Shown here piece by piece: positions 1 through 10,959 of a stretch of 64,000 nucleotides of DNA. Positions within the stretch are counted from its first letter, which is position 1, and each line of letters begins with the position of its first letter. Position numbers and translations under genes: made by a program. The notes beneath the pieces are model-generated. The model did no database searches. It saw only the letters and a list, made by a program, of their open reading frames with translations, and was not told the DNA's origin. Source of the stretch: Bedellia somnulentella (Eukaryota > Arthropoda > Insecta > Lepidoptera > Bedelliidae); contig OY755178.1 of assembly GCA_963576735.1 (NCBI GenBank), forward strand, positions 3,410,001-3,474,000. The letters run 5' to 3'.

Positions 1-210
1 GAAACAACAATAACAAAACGACGTCCGTGGCCCCTCGGTCCAGAGGTTGCAGGTTCGATCCCCGCTGAGAGGATCATTTATGTGATGAGCATAAATGATT
101 GTTTCTTAGTCTTGGATGTTATTAAATAATATTAAATATACCGCTGAGTTAGTATCCCATAATACACGTACTACTTAGTTTGGGGCTAACTTAATCTGTT
201 TATAATATGT
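1..210 (+). repeat. SINE-B copy (tRNA-like head)
   Basis: The sequence starts with a tRNA-like module: GACGTCCGTGG, then GGTTCGATCCCC, a good pol III B box, near 50-62. A tail then reads through GTGATGAGCATAAATG and TTGGGGCTAACTTAATCTG. The same order recurs at 17155-17395 (the partner arm), 25975-26165 and 41085-41205. The copy here lacks the GAGTGGATAGGTGACTAG part of the head seen at 41100. It is a mobile-element head, not a working tRNA, because no acceptor stem can be closed. Confidence 0.65.
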
Positions 211-534
211 ATATATACAAAAAAGTACGCATACTCGTAGTATTCTATGCCGTTATCATACATAAAACAAAAATATCGAAATATATACGAATTACATATT
301 GTACATAGTTTTGCCCTAGTATGTAGTTCAAAGTCTATAAACATATTTTAAGTAGCATATATTCGAGAGGAACATATATCTGTCTTATAACCCAAACCTA
401 CTATTAATCTCTAATTTTATTCGGAAAATTTGCTTCTTACTCGTACAATATGGAAATATGTGTTTGTTTGTTTGCGAAGAATAGGCTTTAAAACCGCTTA
501 ACCGATTTCAAAACTTCTTTTACTATGAACGAAC

Positions 535-795
535 ACTTTACCCTACAGAAGAAATATAGCATAGATACATATACTTACGGCTATAAATCCCTATAAGGGG
601 TAGCCAGAGCTTCGGAATAAGAAATTACTCAGCCACTTTTGGAAGTTGAGTTGGGAAATGATTGCTAATTAAGGTTGTTGGTCAATGGTCTCCAACCCCA
701 TTGCCTAAAAATCACATAAAAAGCCCCTATACTTTTAGTCGCCTCTTACGATCACCCACAGGTAGAAATAGGATAGTGCTATTCTAAGCCAACAC
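535..795 (-). repeat. SINE-C copy (microsatellite-tailed)
   Basis: Minus-strand copy of the commonest repeat in the window. Read on the minus strand, the family order is GTGTAGTGTCGGCTTAGAAT, a TACCC block, GTAAGAGGCGACTAA, GGCGATGCGGTTGGAGACCC, CAACTTCCAAAAGTGGCTGA, TCTGGCTACCCC, and a tail of TATG repeats. This copy is shared with the right arm (16425-16670), so it predates the inverted duplication. Confidence 0.8.
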
Positions 796-2094
796 AACAC
801 AGCTAAGAAATATAATGTTACGCTAAACGCGTACGGGCTGAACAGCGATCGTTTAAGAGGACCCGTGTAAAACTGAGATGCATTACTAGTCTTTTAATAA
901 GATAACAAAAGGAAATTTAAGACAAGAATAATAGTCCCTTTTGACAGACAAACAATGATTGTGCTCAAGAACACTCTCGGTTTCTCAAAAGCAGCATTAT
1001 TCTAAGCAATTTGGTTACCATATCGCTGTCTATTCATTTAATAATAATTTGTCTCCTAATGCAGGTTTTATGTAATATATTTGAGTTATATATCTTCCTC
1101 TGAGTTTTGAGAAAAGTGCAGCTTAAAATAGAATTACTGGATGAAGAGATAATCTAACATGAGGAGGCTTTAGCAGGCAAACGGTTTATTTTGTAACTTA
1201 ATTAAGAATAAGAATCTGAAAGTTAATATCTTTTCATAAGTTCTTGACTTGAGTTTAGTTTCCTCTAAATTGTTCTCTGAATTTCTAATTTGTAATAGAA
1301 CTTAGCCATGTGGGTTCAAATGGGGGCTCTATTGATGGGCTCTGGGGTTAATTTGCACATAATGCCAACTGGCACCATACCAGTTGGCGGAGCGGTATTT
1401 AGTCATGTGAGAGTGTATTCGTACGGGCTACCCCTGCATCTATCTGCGTCAATATAAAATCTATCTTCTAAAGTACTTGAATATATTTTTATAAAGTATT
1501 TAGGGTTGAAATCTAGCATTGATAAAAAGCACTATGCTATTTTCAATACCTCATATTTGCTAACATTTTTCATATACGCGCATCTCACTGTGACAGGTGA
1601 ATACTATTTTCAATATTCCCATTGTGCCGACAAAATCAGTTGAGAGACAAAATATTTTTTTTGGTTCCTTGCTTTCAGTCCTGTGATATTACTTTTTAAT
1701 ATTCCATATTGAAATTCCATTTTTAGCGTGTTGAAGGTGTAATAGTCTATATTTTATTTACTTTAATGAATATGTCATAACAATGTATATGTATTTCATC
1801 AAGTCATAGCTTTCTTTATAATATTAAATTTAACTTTAAATTTCAACAGCCCGCTAATAATCTTAAAATTTCACCCTTTCCGATCTCTTACAATGCAAAA
1901 ATGTATCCGCCAACTCTTTATTCAATAAACTGGACATGTTTCCTTGTATTGTAAGCTTGATATGCTAAACAAGAGAAGAAAAAGAATGTATGTTCGAATA
2001 CTCATACTGCAAACCTATCCCTTACGAATAGGTTCTATATTTTGTTAAACAACCTTAAGGACCGTGTGTTAAACATTTTTTTTACTCCAAAACT

Positions 2095-2335
2095 CAAACT
2101 TTCACGCCGTACGTGGTTGGCAGAGGTACTAATACTTCTGAACACCAGGTAATGGTGTCATCTGATGTTCAGAGTACCCACGTTTTGCTTTGACAGTTTA
2201 CTCATGTCACTGTCGTTTGGTACGAAAACACACTTTCACATGGCGAAGATGTTTCTCATAGGAGCCTTTGGTAGAAACTAAAATGCAACTCATAAGTAAC
2301 TATGAGTTGCAGTTTCGTTTCACCATGTGCTCTGG
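2095..2335 (-). repeat. SINE-A copy, diverged
   Basis: Minus-strand SINE-A body recognised by TTCACGCCGTACG, GGCAGAGGTACTAATACTTC and CCCACGTTTTGCTTTGACAG. It lacks a recognisable tRNA head. The partner copy is at 13140-13385 in the right arm. Confidence 0.6.
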
Positions 2336-3319
2336 GCCTTAAAATAGAGCCCCATTAATGTGAAGACAAATAAAAAAATAAAATAGCCTACGCCTTAGGC
2401 TTATGTCCCTGCACCACTATGTGAGTAGTTTAACACATACTTTAAAATGGTACTAATACTGTTTTTTTCTCATTAGGCTAATACACTCAGTTTTAAATAT
2501 TATGCTAAGTCTTATATAAAGCTCAATTCCATTAGGTAGAATAATTATGATAAAACTGACACTATGAATAAGGTATGAATAAACAACTCGGAAAATAAAA
2601 TACGGTTTTAATAGCAAAATAAACTTTCAGAAAAGACGACATTCATTTGATAATAAATTTACTTTTTGCTTATGAAACACAGTACTGGTATAATCTCTGA
2701 ATTCGTTGCAATAGTACTCGTGTTTTAAAAATCCGTGTGACGTTGTCGTGTGATCTTAATTGCGGTTATAAAATAGTTGGTAGTTTTGTTATAAGTACTT
2801 ATTACCATGCGAAAGCATATACACTACAATCTAGCCCAAACATTTTAATCTCTATTTCTATTTTGCATTTGGCTTATGATTCCAATAAATAAATATAGCC
2901 ATATTTGCCAGAAAGTATACATATTGAGAACCAGTGAAAACAAATATAAAAAGATTTCACAATGGGAACATAACCTCGCTTTTACAAGCTCCACTAAACA
3001 TAGATTTGGCCGTCAAAGGCCGTAAGGCTCGAAGCGAAAGTACCTACTACACTAACCGCACAATGTTCGGAACACCGTGAAAAGGTTAGGTCGGTAGCTT
3101 GGTATATATTTAATTCAATTTTCAGCTAGCATATAAACTGTTAATTTTATTTGAAGTTAGCTGCGTTGGTTTTGAAAAACACTATTAAATTTTTAGCTTC
3201 GGGTGTTGTGTGTGACAATTTGGGTTTTTGGGCTTTTAAAGTGTTTTTCGCAATGTATTGTACGAGATCTATATACAACAATTTTTTGATTCACCATCTT
3301 TGCACTACCAAACTATATA

Positions 3320-4618
3320 CGTGGGACACTCAGAAAATTTTGCGAAAATAAAAAAAAATATTCTATGGGTAAAAATGTTTTTATTAAATATTTTCCAAGT
3401 ACTCTCCACCATCATCTATACAAAGTTTCATACGTCTAAACCAGTTTTCGAAACACTTTTTCCAGTCCGCCGCAGACACCTTATTTACAGCCCGCTAAAA
3501 CGCTGACAGCGCATCTTCCGGCGATGAAAATTGTATCCCTTTGAGTTGATTTTTTATTTTAGGGAATAAAAAGAAGTCACACGGTGCCAGGTCAGGGCTG
3601 TAAGGAGGGTGACCCAAGAGTTTGACCGGCGTGCTGTTCAGGAAGTCCGTCGTATTGAGCGCGGTGTGAGCGGGCGCGTTGTCGTGGTGAAGCAGAAGCC
3701 CGCGGAGCCCTGTGTTTGGTCGATTGTTGCTCACAACTGAGAAAACTACTGGCAAGCATTTAGTAGTATACCAGTCTGCATTAATACTTCTTTGATCTTG
3801 TAAAGGAATTGACACCAAATAGCCAGTCATATTGAAAAAACTTGCGATCAAAATCTTCCCACCGCTTCTAGATCTCTTCACTTTGGTAGGGGTCGCTTCG
3901 TTTTGAAATACCCAAACCGTCGGCTGGCGCTTCGTTTCTGAATCGTATTGATAAATCCAGGATTCATCACCTGTAACGATGTCGTAAACACGCCGAGACG
4001 AGCCAGCATCAAATTTATTAATCATATCACGACACCATTCCACCCGGGCCTGTTTCTGTACCTCGGTGAGGTTGTGTGGCACCCAGCGTGAAACTATCCT
4101 CCTCACGTGAAGATGTTCGTGTAAAATCTCATGAACGCTTCCCGATCCAATCTGCATAATGTGTTGAATCTCTAGATACGTTATTCGCCTATTGTCATGA
4201 ATTAAATTTTTCACTTCCACCACGTTTTTATCCGTAACAGCCGTTAGAGGGCGACCACTTCTTTCTTCATCCCGCAAAGTTAATCGACCACGCTTGAATT
4301 CGTTATACCAACGATACACGGTTGCCTTGGAAGGCCCTTCATTCATAAACGCCATTTGAAGTCTATCGTATGATTTGTCTGGTTTTAAGCGACATTTGAA
4401 ATCGTAAAAAATCATAGCGCGAAAATGTTCCCGGCTCAGATTCATTTTTCAGTAAGACACGACAATTTAAAATAGCTCGTAAAAAATAAAGAGGGAATTT
4501 TAAAAATTGGAACGTACCTTTTTTTATTTACAAAGACTCATATTTTCAGTATACATTACAACCGGCCAGTGTTTCATACATTAAAACCTTTTTTCGCAAT
4601 ACTTTCTGAGTGGCCTGG
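3320..4618 (-). mobile_element. mariner (Tc1/mariner) DNA transposon
   Basis: The element is 1.3 kb, the usual mariner size, and is flanked by TA on both sides (3318-3319 and 4619-4620). The imperfect terminal inverted repeats share the core CACTCAGAAA…TTGCG at both ends. The right arm of the inverted repeat (about 11595-11640) shows the uninterrupted target, reading straight from the TTTGCACTACCAAACTATA equivalent into TATGTATGTCTGTTAGC. The insertion therefore post-dates the arm duplication, or was lost from the other arm. It contains one transposase ORF with a premature stop. Confidence 0.9.
3495..4445 (-). pseudogene. mariner transposase, premature stop near C-terminus
   Basis: The open frame encodes 316 residues of a mariner-type transposase, which in life cuts and pastes the element at TA sites in the nucleus. 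The N-terminal half is a paired HTH DNA-binding region (starts MNLSREHFRAMIFYDFK; YRWYNEFKRGR near residue 50). The DDE-type catalytic core shows TGDESW (first Asp), HHDNAPAH (second Asp) and PPYSPDLAPCDFFLFPK (third Asp). Counting between the second and third Asp gives 34 residues, the mariner D34D signature. The frame ends at an in-frame TAG at 3495, about 40 residues before the usual C-terminus; mariner-like coding continues in the same frame to about 3380. All three catalytic Asp are kept. I expect this copy to be inactive or impaired, though a slightly shortened product cannot be excluded. Confidence 0.85.
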
Positions 4619-4754
4619 TATGTATGTCTGTTAGCTTCTGTGAATTTCTTTTTCTGATCCTCCAAACGATAAATACCGTGAATTAAAAAGTGTAAATTCT
4701 ACGCTTCCTTCATACTGCTGTGTTTTAGATTAACTACTCAACTGTAAACGTATA

Positions 4755-5120
4755 CGTATGCCGTATATTGTAACAAAGTAACATTTACGCAGTATATCTC
4801 TGAAGGAGGGCAGAGGTACTAATTCTGCTGAACGTTGTCACCTGGTGTCCAGAGTTACAACGTTTTTCTTCGACAGTGTACTCACGTGAAAGGACCAGGC
4901 CTATTGCCGTTTTTGTACGAATACACCCTCTATGAATAAGTAAAATTAAGCCATGTGGGTTTACTCACGATGTTTTCCCTCGCCGTTAATAACAATGATA
5001 AAATAGCCGCACATTTAACTTGAAAAACGACCAATTGATGTACATCTGAACCGGTATTCGAACCCACCCCTGTGTGCATGTTAGGCGGGTTCTCTACCCA
5101 TTCTGCTATCAAAGTTGGTC
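4755..5120 (-). repeat. SINE-A copy with tRNA-like head
   Basis: Full-length minus-strand copy. On the minus strand a degenerate A box (TAGCAGAATGGG) and a B box (GGTTCGAATACC) are followed by the SINE-A body (GAGGGAAAACATCGTGAGTA, ACGTGAGTACACTGTCGAAG, CAGAATTAGTACCTCTGCCC). The partner copy at 11155-11470 has the better A box TAGCTGAATGGG. Confidence 0.75.
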
Positions 5121-5131
5121 AACTAGTAAAA

Positions 5132-5799
5132 TATTATATATTATAATATTACCTACTACGCTAGATGTCGCACATAAAACATCTGCTCCAAGTATTTAAT
5201 TTGAAAAGTGATAATTTAGCAATAGTTATTGGTTTTTTTTTGGAAATTCAAAATCGTAAATGTGTAAATAAATAGTACAAGTGTTATCTATTTAAAAAAG
5301 TTCGGTTTAATGGGTTTTGTTCAACCATCACATAATAGTGTTCAAACCAGGACCTAATTACATAAATTTAAAACTTTTCATTAGTTAAAAAACCTTCTAT
5401 AATATATTCTCCATTTAGTTAACGAAAGTGAATACCTAAGTACAGTGACAATTGTGTTTTTAATAGATAATATCAGTATTAATTATTAAGAAATCTCGAA
5501 GTGTCGGTCAGTGTAAAAAAGTCTTACTGAGTATTTTCGCTAACTAGCGTCAGAATTAATGTTTTGGATATCGAAAAACAAATCATAAAGGTACTGACTA
5601 TTTCGCTGTTTGTCGTAGTGTAACATTGGCCCAGTGCATAACGGCTAAGACATTACTTACAAGTGTCGCGGTTCAATCCTCAACCAAGAATCGTCTTTTT
5701 GTATTTTTTAAGTTTGAATTTCACATCGGCCTGTATAAATACGACTCTGATTTTTTCTAAGGGTAAATAGTCTAAATAAGATACGAGCTATTTGCAACA
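5132..5799 (+). other. LINE A 5' region / spacer, no gene seen
   Basis: AT-rich sequence between the left arm and ORF1 of LINE A. At about 5625-5695 it contains a tRNA-like stretch with an A-box-like TGGCCCAGTGCATAAC and a B-box-like GGTTCAATCCT. This could be a SINE head or part of the LINE 5' UTR. I could not fix the 5' end of the LINE because no target duplication was recognisable. Confidence 0.4.
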
Positions 5800-6708
5800 A
5801 TGAATAATATGCGACGTACACCAACGAAACCAATTTCGACCACCTCAGACGACGAAAACACGCGAAATTCTCATCCGCAGAATAACAGCAACAAGCGGAA
5901 AAATAAGCGCCAAGCCTCTTCTTCTCCGCTTGCTGAATCTGAAGCGATTACCCCCGAAAATATTAGGGAAATAATTAAAACAGAGATAACTGAGGCTTTT
6001 AGTAGCATCGGTAATACTATGGCGGGCATTTTAAGTGAATTTCGAAGTGTAAAAGGTGAAATAAGCGAAATGAAGGCATCAATGGAATTCATGAATGATA
6101 AATATGAAAAACTTTTAAATGAATCAAGCATTACGAAAACGGATATAAAAGAATTAAAAGATGATAATATGCAAATCAACACAAATATGAGAGATCTTTT
6201 GGCCCGTGTAAATAACTTGGAACAACAAGCTCGTATGAGTAATGTTGAAATACAATGTGTTCCCGAAAACCGCAATGAAAATCTTGTTTCATTAGTCACC
6301 CAACTAGGATTAGCAGTTAAAGTCAACATTGAGCGGGAAAATATTATTAATTGTACGCGTACAGCTAAAAACAACCGCCTTAGCACTCGTCCTAAATCAA
6401 TTGTGGTGCAGCTAAGTTCATCTCATTTGCGTGATACGTTACTGGCTGCTGTGATCCAATATAACAAGTCAAACAGCTCCAACAAACTAAACACGAGCCA
6501 TATTGGGATTACAGGAGATAAGTTGCCAATTTTTGTTACTGAACACCTCTCACCCGCAAACAAATACTTACACGCAGCAGCAAGAGCTAAGGCAAGAGAA
6601 TTGGGATACAAGTATGTCTGGGTTAAAAATGGACGCATTTTTATGCGAAAGGACGACAACGCCCCTTACAAACTAATTAGGGATGAAGACTCTCTGAAGA
6701 TTGTGTAA
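5800..6708 (+). CDS. LINE A ORF1 (coiled coil + FP25-like C-terminal domain)
   Basis: This 302-residue ORF1 protein probably binds LINE RNA and forms the ribonucleoprotein with the ORF2 product. Residues 1-50 are polar and basic (NNSNKRKNKRQASSSP), residues about 55-145 form a long predicted coiled coil (heptad-like runs such as KASMEFMNDKYEKLLNESS), and residues about 145-300 form a basic domain (VEIQCVPENRNENLVSLV…AAARAKARELGYKYVWVKNG). The C-terminal part resembles the family shared by insect LINE ORF1 proteins and the baculovirus FP25 protein. LINE B ORF1 has the same domain, with VWTRDGRVCVRQ aligning to VWVKNGRIFMRK. There is no PHD finger or zinc knuckle. The stop is at 6706-6708 and the ORF2 frame opens 25 bases later. 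Confidence 0.8.
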   Translation: MNNMRRTPTKPISTTSDDENTRNSHPQNNSNKRKNKRQASSSPLAESEAITPENIREIIKTEITEAFSSIGNTMAGILSEFRSVKGEISEMKASMEFMNDKYEKLLNESSITKTDIKELKDDNMQINTNMRDLLARVNNLEQQARMSNVEIQCVPENRNENLVSLVTQLGLAVKVNIERENIINCTRTAKNNRLSTRPKSIVVQLSSSHLRDTLLAAVIQYNKSNSSNKLNTSHIGITGDKLPIFVTEHLSPANKYLHAAARAKARELGYKYVWVKNGRIFMRKDDNAPYKLIRDEDSLKIV

Positions 6709-6732
6709 ATTGTTTTGGCTTTATATGTTTGA

Positions 6733-9645
6733 CTGTATTCTATATTTCTTTTTCTTTTAAAATTCGCAGAATTAAATATATTCACTCTAAGAATTTATTA
6801 CCAAAATTCTAGAGGACTAAAAACAAAAACTCATGATTTTTATCAAAATGTATTATGTTCTGATTATGATGTCATTATTATTACTGAAACATGGTTAAAT
6901 TCCAGTATTTTTAATAATGAACTCTTTGATGGTAGATATTGTGTGTTTAGACGAGATAGGTTTACAACTAAATATGGTTATATGAATGATGGCGGGGGGG
7001 TGCTGATTGCTGTAAAGCAATCTCTCCGACCTATTCGCCACAGTGACTGGGAATCAGAAAATGAAGACCTTTGGATAACTTTAGGTGATTCAGGGAATTC
7101 AAAATCAAAAAGATTAGCTTTATGTGGTATCTATCTCAGATCTCCAATAGATATGCAAACATTAAACAATTTTTTAATAAATTGTAATAAAATATATGAA
7201 CAATATTTACATCATGATGATAAACTTTGTATCATTGGAGATTTCAATATGGGTAATATGAACTGGAGCACATCAGTTTCATCAACTAATAATACTTGCT
7301 ATCAATCAAACTTATGTAACACCTTGACTGACTTTGTTCATATTAATAATCTCCTTCAGTGTAACAAAATAAAAAACCGTTATGGTAAGGTATTGGACCT
7401 TGTTCTATGTAACTTAGAATGTAATGTCAATGAGTCATGTCATGCATTATCGAAAATCGACGCTTACCATCCCCCACTTGAAATCGCAATTAATTACAAC
7501 ATTCCCAAAAACCTAATCCCTAATCCCAATCACTTAAAGCCCAACTTTTATAAAGCAGACTACATTTCAATAAATCAATATCTTGAGGGAATTGATTGGG
7601 TCTCTGAATTTGGTAGTCATAATATTGACTGCATGGTTGATATTTTTTACAAGCACATTGACTACACATTAGAAAAATTTGTCCCGAAGACACGAGTAAA
7701 ACGGAAACACTTTCCACCGTGGTTCACGGAGAACCTTTTAAATCTACTAAACGAAAAGTATAAGTTGCGAAAAAGATTCAAGATCTACAATAATCCATTA
7801 GATAAAATTTCATTAAACATTATAAGTAAACGTTGCCAAAAACTAGCAGTATCGTGTTATAAAGACTATATATGTATGGCCGAGGAAAATATAAGAAAAA
7901 ATCCCAAAGCGTTTTGGTCCTTTTTAAAAGCAAAACGTGGAAACGGAAGCACTCTACCCGCAAATATGTCGAATGGAGTAATATCGTCATCAGATGGTAA
8001 CAAAATATGTGAATTTTTCAGTGAATATTTCTCATCTGTATACTCTAAAGAGCAAGTTATTCTGCAAGAATATATAATTATAAATTCTCCAAATGACTGC
8101 CCAGGCTTACCATTTATATCTGTAGAAGATGTTCTGAAAAAACTTAAAAGTATTTGCTTATCAAAGGGAGCTGGTCCAGACGGGGTTCATCCATTATTTG
8201 TTTCCAAATGCTGTAGTAACTTGTGTATTCCACTACATATCATTTATAATAAATCGCTTAGTTATGGTACTTTTCCGACAAGATGGAAGACCGCCATGGT
8301 AGTTCCTATTCCCAAAGGTGGTGTTAGTTCGAATGTAAAAGATTATAGACCAATATCAATTCTATCTATATTTCCGAAAATATTTGAATCGCTTATATGT
8401 CCTTTTATGCAACACTATTTAAAAAAATACTTAAATGTACATCAACATGGTTTTATGACTGGCAGATCTACTAGTACCAACTTAGCTTTATTCATTGAAG
8501 ATTTATCCCAGTCAATGGACAACCAGAAACAAGTGGATGCTATATATACTGACGTTTTAAAAGCGTTTGATAGGGTTCCACACGATATTCTTATGGCTAA
8601 ACTTATGTCGTACGGGTTCAGCGGAGCATTATTATTGTGGTTTGATTCTTATTTGAAAAAACGCATATTTTTTACAGCTATTAACGGATATTTTTCGCGT
8701 TCAAGGGATATCACCTCCGGAGTACCTCAAGGCTCTCACCTAGGTCCTATTCTATTTAATTTATTTATCAACGACGTAACTGAATGTTTCCTGAACTCGA
8801 CACCGTATCTCTACGCAGATGATTTGAAATTTACTCGGGTGATAGATAACACAACGGATTCAGTGGCTTTGCAAGAAGATTTGAATCGACTAGATGATTG
8901 GTGCAGGTCAAACAGAATGGACTTGAACATAAAGAAGTGCCTACACATAAAGTTTACTCGAAAAATTAAAATTATAGAAACACACTATTTGTTAAGAAAC
9001 AATATTCTCGAGGAAGTGAGTGAAATAAAAGATCTCGGTGTTATGCTTGACAGCAAACTTACTTTTGTGCCACATATCGACAATGTTGTTAAGAATGCTT
9101 CAAAGATGTTGGGCTTTGTAATGAGAAGCGGTAAGGAATTTAAAAATGTATTTACTTTACTATGCCTTTACAGAAGTCTTGTTTTGTCTATAATCGAATA
9201 CTGCAGCGTAGTATGGAGACCTCATTACTCTAACCATTCACTGAGAATAGAACGTGTTCAAAAAAGATTTATGTGGTATCTTTCAAACAGGTTTAATACA
9301 AACTCGTCAAAGTTTGATTCATACACATCGCGTTTGTCATATTTTAAACTATCATCATTAAATTGTCGATTAAAACTTTTGGATTTGATATTTCTATACA
9401 AAATTATCAAAGGCAATCTTGACTGCCCCTCGTTACTATCTAAATTCTGTTTTAGTTTTCCTTCCAAATATCCCAGACATAAGATAACACCCTTGCGCCC
9501 TCCTCTTCGCAGAACTGTCCATGGTACCCATTCCCCTGTTCCTAGACTTTGTAAATTGTTAAACGAGTCTTGTTCTGTTGTCGACATTCATGCTGACTCA
9601 TTGACAACTTTTAAATCTGCACTCAATCGCTTTTACGAACATTAA
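6733..9645 (+). CDS. LINE A ORF2: endonuclease + reverse transcriptase
   Basis: The frame is open from 6733, just after a TGA at 6730, to 9645. The coding match begins at the start of the endonuclease domain (YYQNSRGLKTK near 6796, ITETW near 6883), but there is no in-frame ATG before the domain. The product must therefore start at a non-ATG codon (CTG at 6733 is available) or by re-initiation after ORF1. An apurinic-type endonuclease is shown by GDFNMGN. The reverse transcriptase shows TDVLKAFDRVPHDIL (palm), SGVPQGSHLGPILF and YADDLKF (active-site Asp pair, about 8812). The C-terminal domain carries SIIEYCSVVWRPHY. No stop interrupts the frame, so this is the best candidate for a recently active LINE in the window. 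The CR1/Jockey group is likely; I cannot fix the clade by eye. Confidence 0.88.
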   Translation: MYSIFLFLLKFAELNIFTLRIYYQNSRGLKTKTHDFYQNVLCSDYDVIIITETWLNSSIFNNELFDGRYCVFRRDRFTTKYGYMNDGGGVLIAVKQSLRPIRHSDWESENEDLWITLGDSGNSKSKRLALCGIYLRSPIDMQTLNNFLINCNKIYEQYLHHDDKLCIIGDFNMGNMNWSTSVSSTNNTCYQSNLCNTLTDFVHINNLLQCNKIKNRYGKVLDLVLCNLECNVNESCHALSKIDAYHPPLEIAINYNIPKNLIPNPNHLKPNFYKADYISINQYLEGIDWVSEFGSHNIDCMVDIFYKHIDYTLEKFVPKTRVKRKHFPPWFTENLLNLLNEKYKLRKRFKIYNNPLDKISLNIISKRCQKLAVSCYKDYICMAEENIRKNPKAFWSFLKAKRGNGSTLPANMSNGVISSSDGNKICEFFSEYFSSVYSKEQVILQEYIIINSPNDCPGLPFISVEDVLKKLKSICLSKGAGPDGVHPLFVSKCCSNLCIPLHIIYNKSLSYGTFPTRWKTAMVVPIPKGGVSSNVKDYRPISILSIFPKIFESLICPFMQHYLKKYLNVHQHGFMTGRSTSTNLALFIEDLSQSMDNQKQVDAIYTDVLKAFDRVPHDILMAKLMSYGFSGALLLWFDSYLKKRIFFTAINGYFSRSRDITSGVPQGSHLGPILFNLFINDVTECFLNSTPYLYADDLKFTRVIDNTTDSVALQEDLNRLDDWCRSNRMDLNIKKCLHIKFTRKIKIIETHYLLRNNILEEVSEIKDLGVMLDSKLTFVPHIDNVVKNASKMLGFVMRSGKEFKNVFTLLCLYRSLVLSIIEYCSVVWRPHYSNHSLRIERVQKRFMWYLSNRFNTNSSKFDSYTSRLSYFKLSSLNCRLKLLDLIFLYKIIKGNLDCPSLLSKFCFSFPSKYPRHKITPLRPPLRRTVHGTHSPVPRLCKLLNESCSVVDIHADSLTTFKSALNRFYEH

Positions 9646-9865
9646 TCTTTTATTTTTATTTTTTCTTTAACAACTGTTTCTTTAGTATAAGTATATTTTG
9701 AAATAGGTAATGTGTAATATTCAGTGGTTTTAATATTTTGTGCAAGTGGTGCATACCTATAATTGGTTTTGCAATTAGCTACTCTGTAAACTTTGTCTTA
9801 TAATCAATGCGTGTATTATTGTAAAAACTGTTGGTATGCCATAAATAAATAAATAAATAAATAAA

Positions 9866-10245
9866 TTATTTAACCAGTCAGTGATAAGAACTTACTAAAA
9901 CTTATACATATTACTTTAAGAAACTTATTTGTGACTTATATTTGGACCAAATTGAGAGTGTGTTCAAAAAGCCATGTGTCCAATTAAAGACTGATGGATG
10001 TGAACGAAAGTAGAGAAGATTGTCAGGATCGTGGGAAGTGGCGATAGATAGTTCTGCTTATATATGAAGTAATGGCGTGATTTTAGGTATGTATGTATGT
10101 ATAAACATATTTTATTGAAGTATTAAATGAAATCCAGCAACTCCTATCTTACCACTTTTTTTCACATTGAAGGATTACTTAATAAACTCTTCATCTTCAA
10201 AATTTATGAGGTTATGCCGTATAAAAATATATATATAAATATATA
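9866..10245. other. No gene; RTE-like LINE tail fragment
   Basis: AT-rich. Positions 10015-10065 read GAAGATTGTCAGGATCGTGG…GCGATAGATAG, which matches the 3' coding end of a LINE family also seen at 46850-46990, 55350-55450 and 63400-63500. Nothing else is recognised. Confidence 0.4.
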
Positions 10246-10375
10246 CATACATATACTCACGGATATAAATCCCTTAACGGGGTAGCCAGAGCTTTGGAAT
10301 GATAAATTCCTCCGCCACTTTTGGAAGTTGATTGGGGAAAAGATGATAATAATAAACGTTTTTGGTGACGGGTCT
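10245..10375 (-). repeat. SINE-C copy cut by assembly gap
   Basis: The tail half of a minus-strand SINE-C (CATATACTCACGGATATAAA, GGGGTAGCCAGAGCTTTGGA, CCACTTTTGGAAGTTG, GGTGACGGGTCT) runs into the N block. Its head is missing. Confidence 0.8.
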
Positions 10376-10575
10376 NNNNNNNNNNNNNNNNNNNNNNNNN
10401 NNNNNNNNNNNNNNNNNNNNNNNNNNNNNNNNNNNNNNNNNNNNNNNNNNNNNNNNNNNNNNNNNNNNNNNNNNNNNNNNNNNNNNNNNNNNNNNNNNNN
10501 NNNNNNNNNNNNNNNNNNNNNNNNNNNNNNNNNNNNNNNNNNNNNNNNNNNNNNNNNNNNNNNNNNNNNNNNNNN
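10376..10575. other. Scaffold gap (200 N)
   Basis: Exactly 200 N, probably a fixed-length gap of unknown true size. It falls inside a SINE-C copy. Confidence 0.95.
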
Positions 10576-10955
10576 AGCAACTTAGATGTTAAATCAATAT
10601 TTTATCGATGTTTAAAATAGAAATACCCTTTTTGACTAAACATGACCAGTTTTATTTAGTCGATAAATTATTTAAACTCACTTTCCACACCACTGCAGAC
10701 CAGAGTACGGCAACTTTGTGCATAATTAACGTTTTAATTGAACTTTTCAACAAGCAAACTACTGGATGTATTCGGAAGGAAATTTTACTGCAAACCTCTC
10801 GGAAAGGTTCTAAAATCAATTTGCAGCGTTTTAAAATCCTTTATTGATATGCCGCGTAATGAATATTTAATGATCTTTGGCAAGGAGAAAAAGAACTGGA
10901 TACAATAAATTAAGTTGCGTGAAACAGTAATAATACGTTTTGAATTTTTATTCCC
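10576..10955. other. No recognisable gene
   Basis: A 79-codon open frame (10608-10847, plus) begins MFKIEIPFLTKHDQFYLVDK. I recognise no domain in it; it may be a relic of a transposon or a chance frame. Confidence 0.3.
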
Positions 10956-10959
10956 GTTT

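Larger units (their letters stand above)
1..5131. repeat. Left arm of large inverted repeat
   Basis: This segment is, over most of its length, the reverse complement of 11143-17395. Matched landmarks include the tRNA-like head at 1-90 (against 17281-17392), the cluster at 838-893 (against 16333-16388), the LINE-tail-like segment at 480-540 and the SINE-A copy at 4755-5120 (against 11155-11470). The homology stops at 5131, just after ACTAGTAAAA. It begins at base 1, so the repeat probably continues outside the window. The arm is interrupted by a mariner at 3320-4618 that the other arm lacks. The unique arm sequence (roughly 210-535, 800-2090 and 2335-3319) contains no gene I can recognise. Confidence 0.9.
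5800..9865 (+). mobile_element. LINE A, CR1/Jockey-superfamily non-LTR retrotransposon
   Basis: Two ORFs on the plus strand (5800-6708 and about 6733-9645) are followed by a 3' UTR of about 200 bp ending in a run of AAAT repeats (9841-9865). The element lies in the spacer of the large inverted repeat. Both ORFs are free of internal stops, so the copy looks nearly intact. The true 5' end is upstream of 5800 but was not located. Confidence 0.85.

Noticed and set aside
3151..3506. Plus-strand frames of 66 and 82 codons at the mariner's left end
   Set aside because: They cross the transposon border, and their translations resemble nothing; they are chance frames antisense to the transposase tail.
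5871..6386. 171-codon minus-strand frame over LINE A ORF1
   Set aside because: Antisense shadow of the ORF1 coding frame; no domain.
10257..10592. Open frames running through the N block (10257-10580, 10328-10585, 10362-10592)
   Set aside because: They are made of unknown residues from the scaffold gap; the readable ends are SINE-C sequence.
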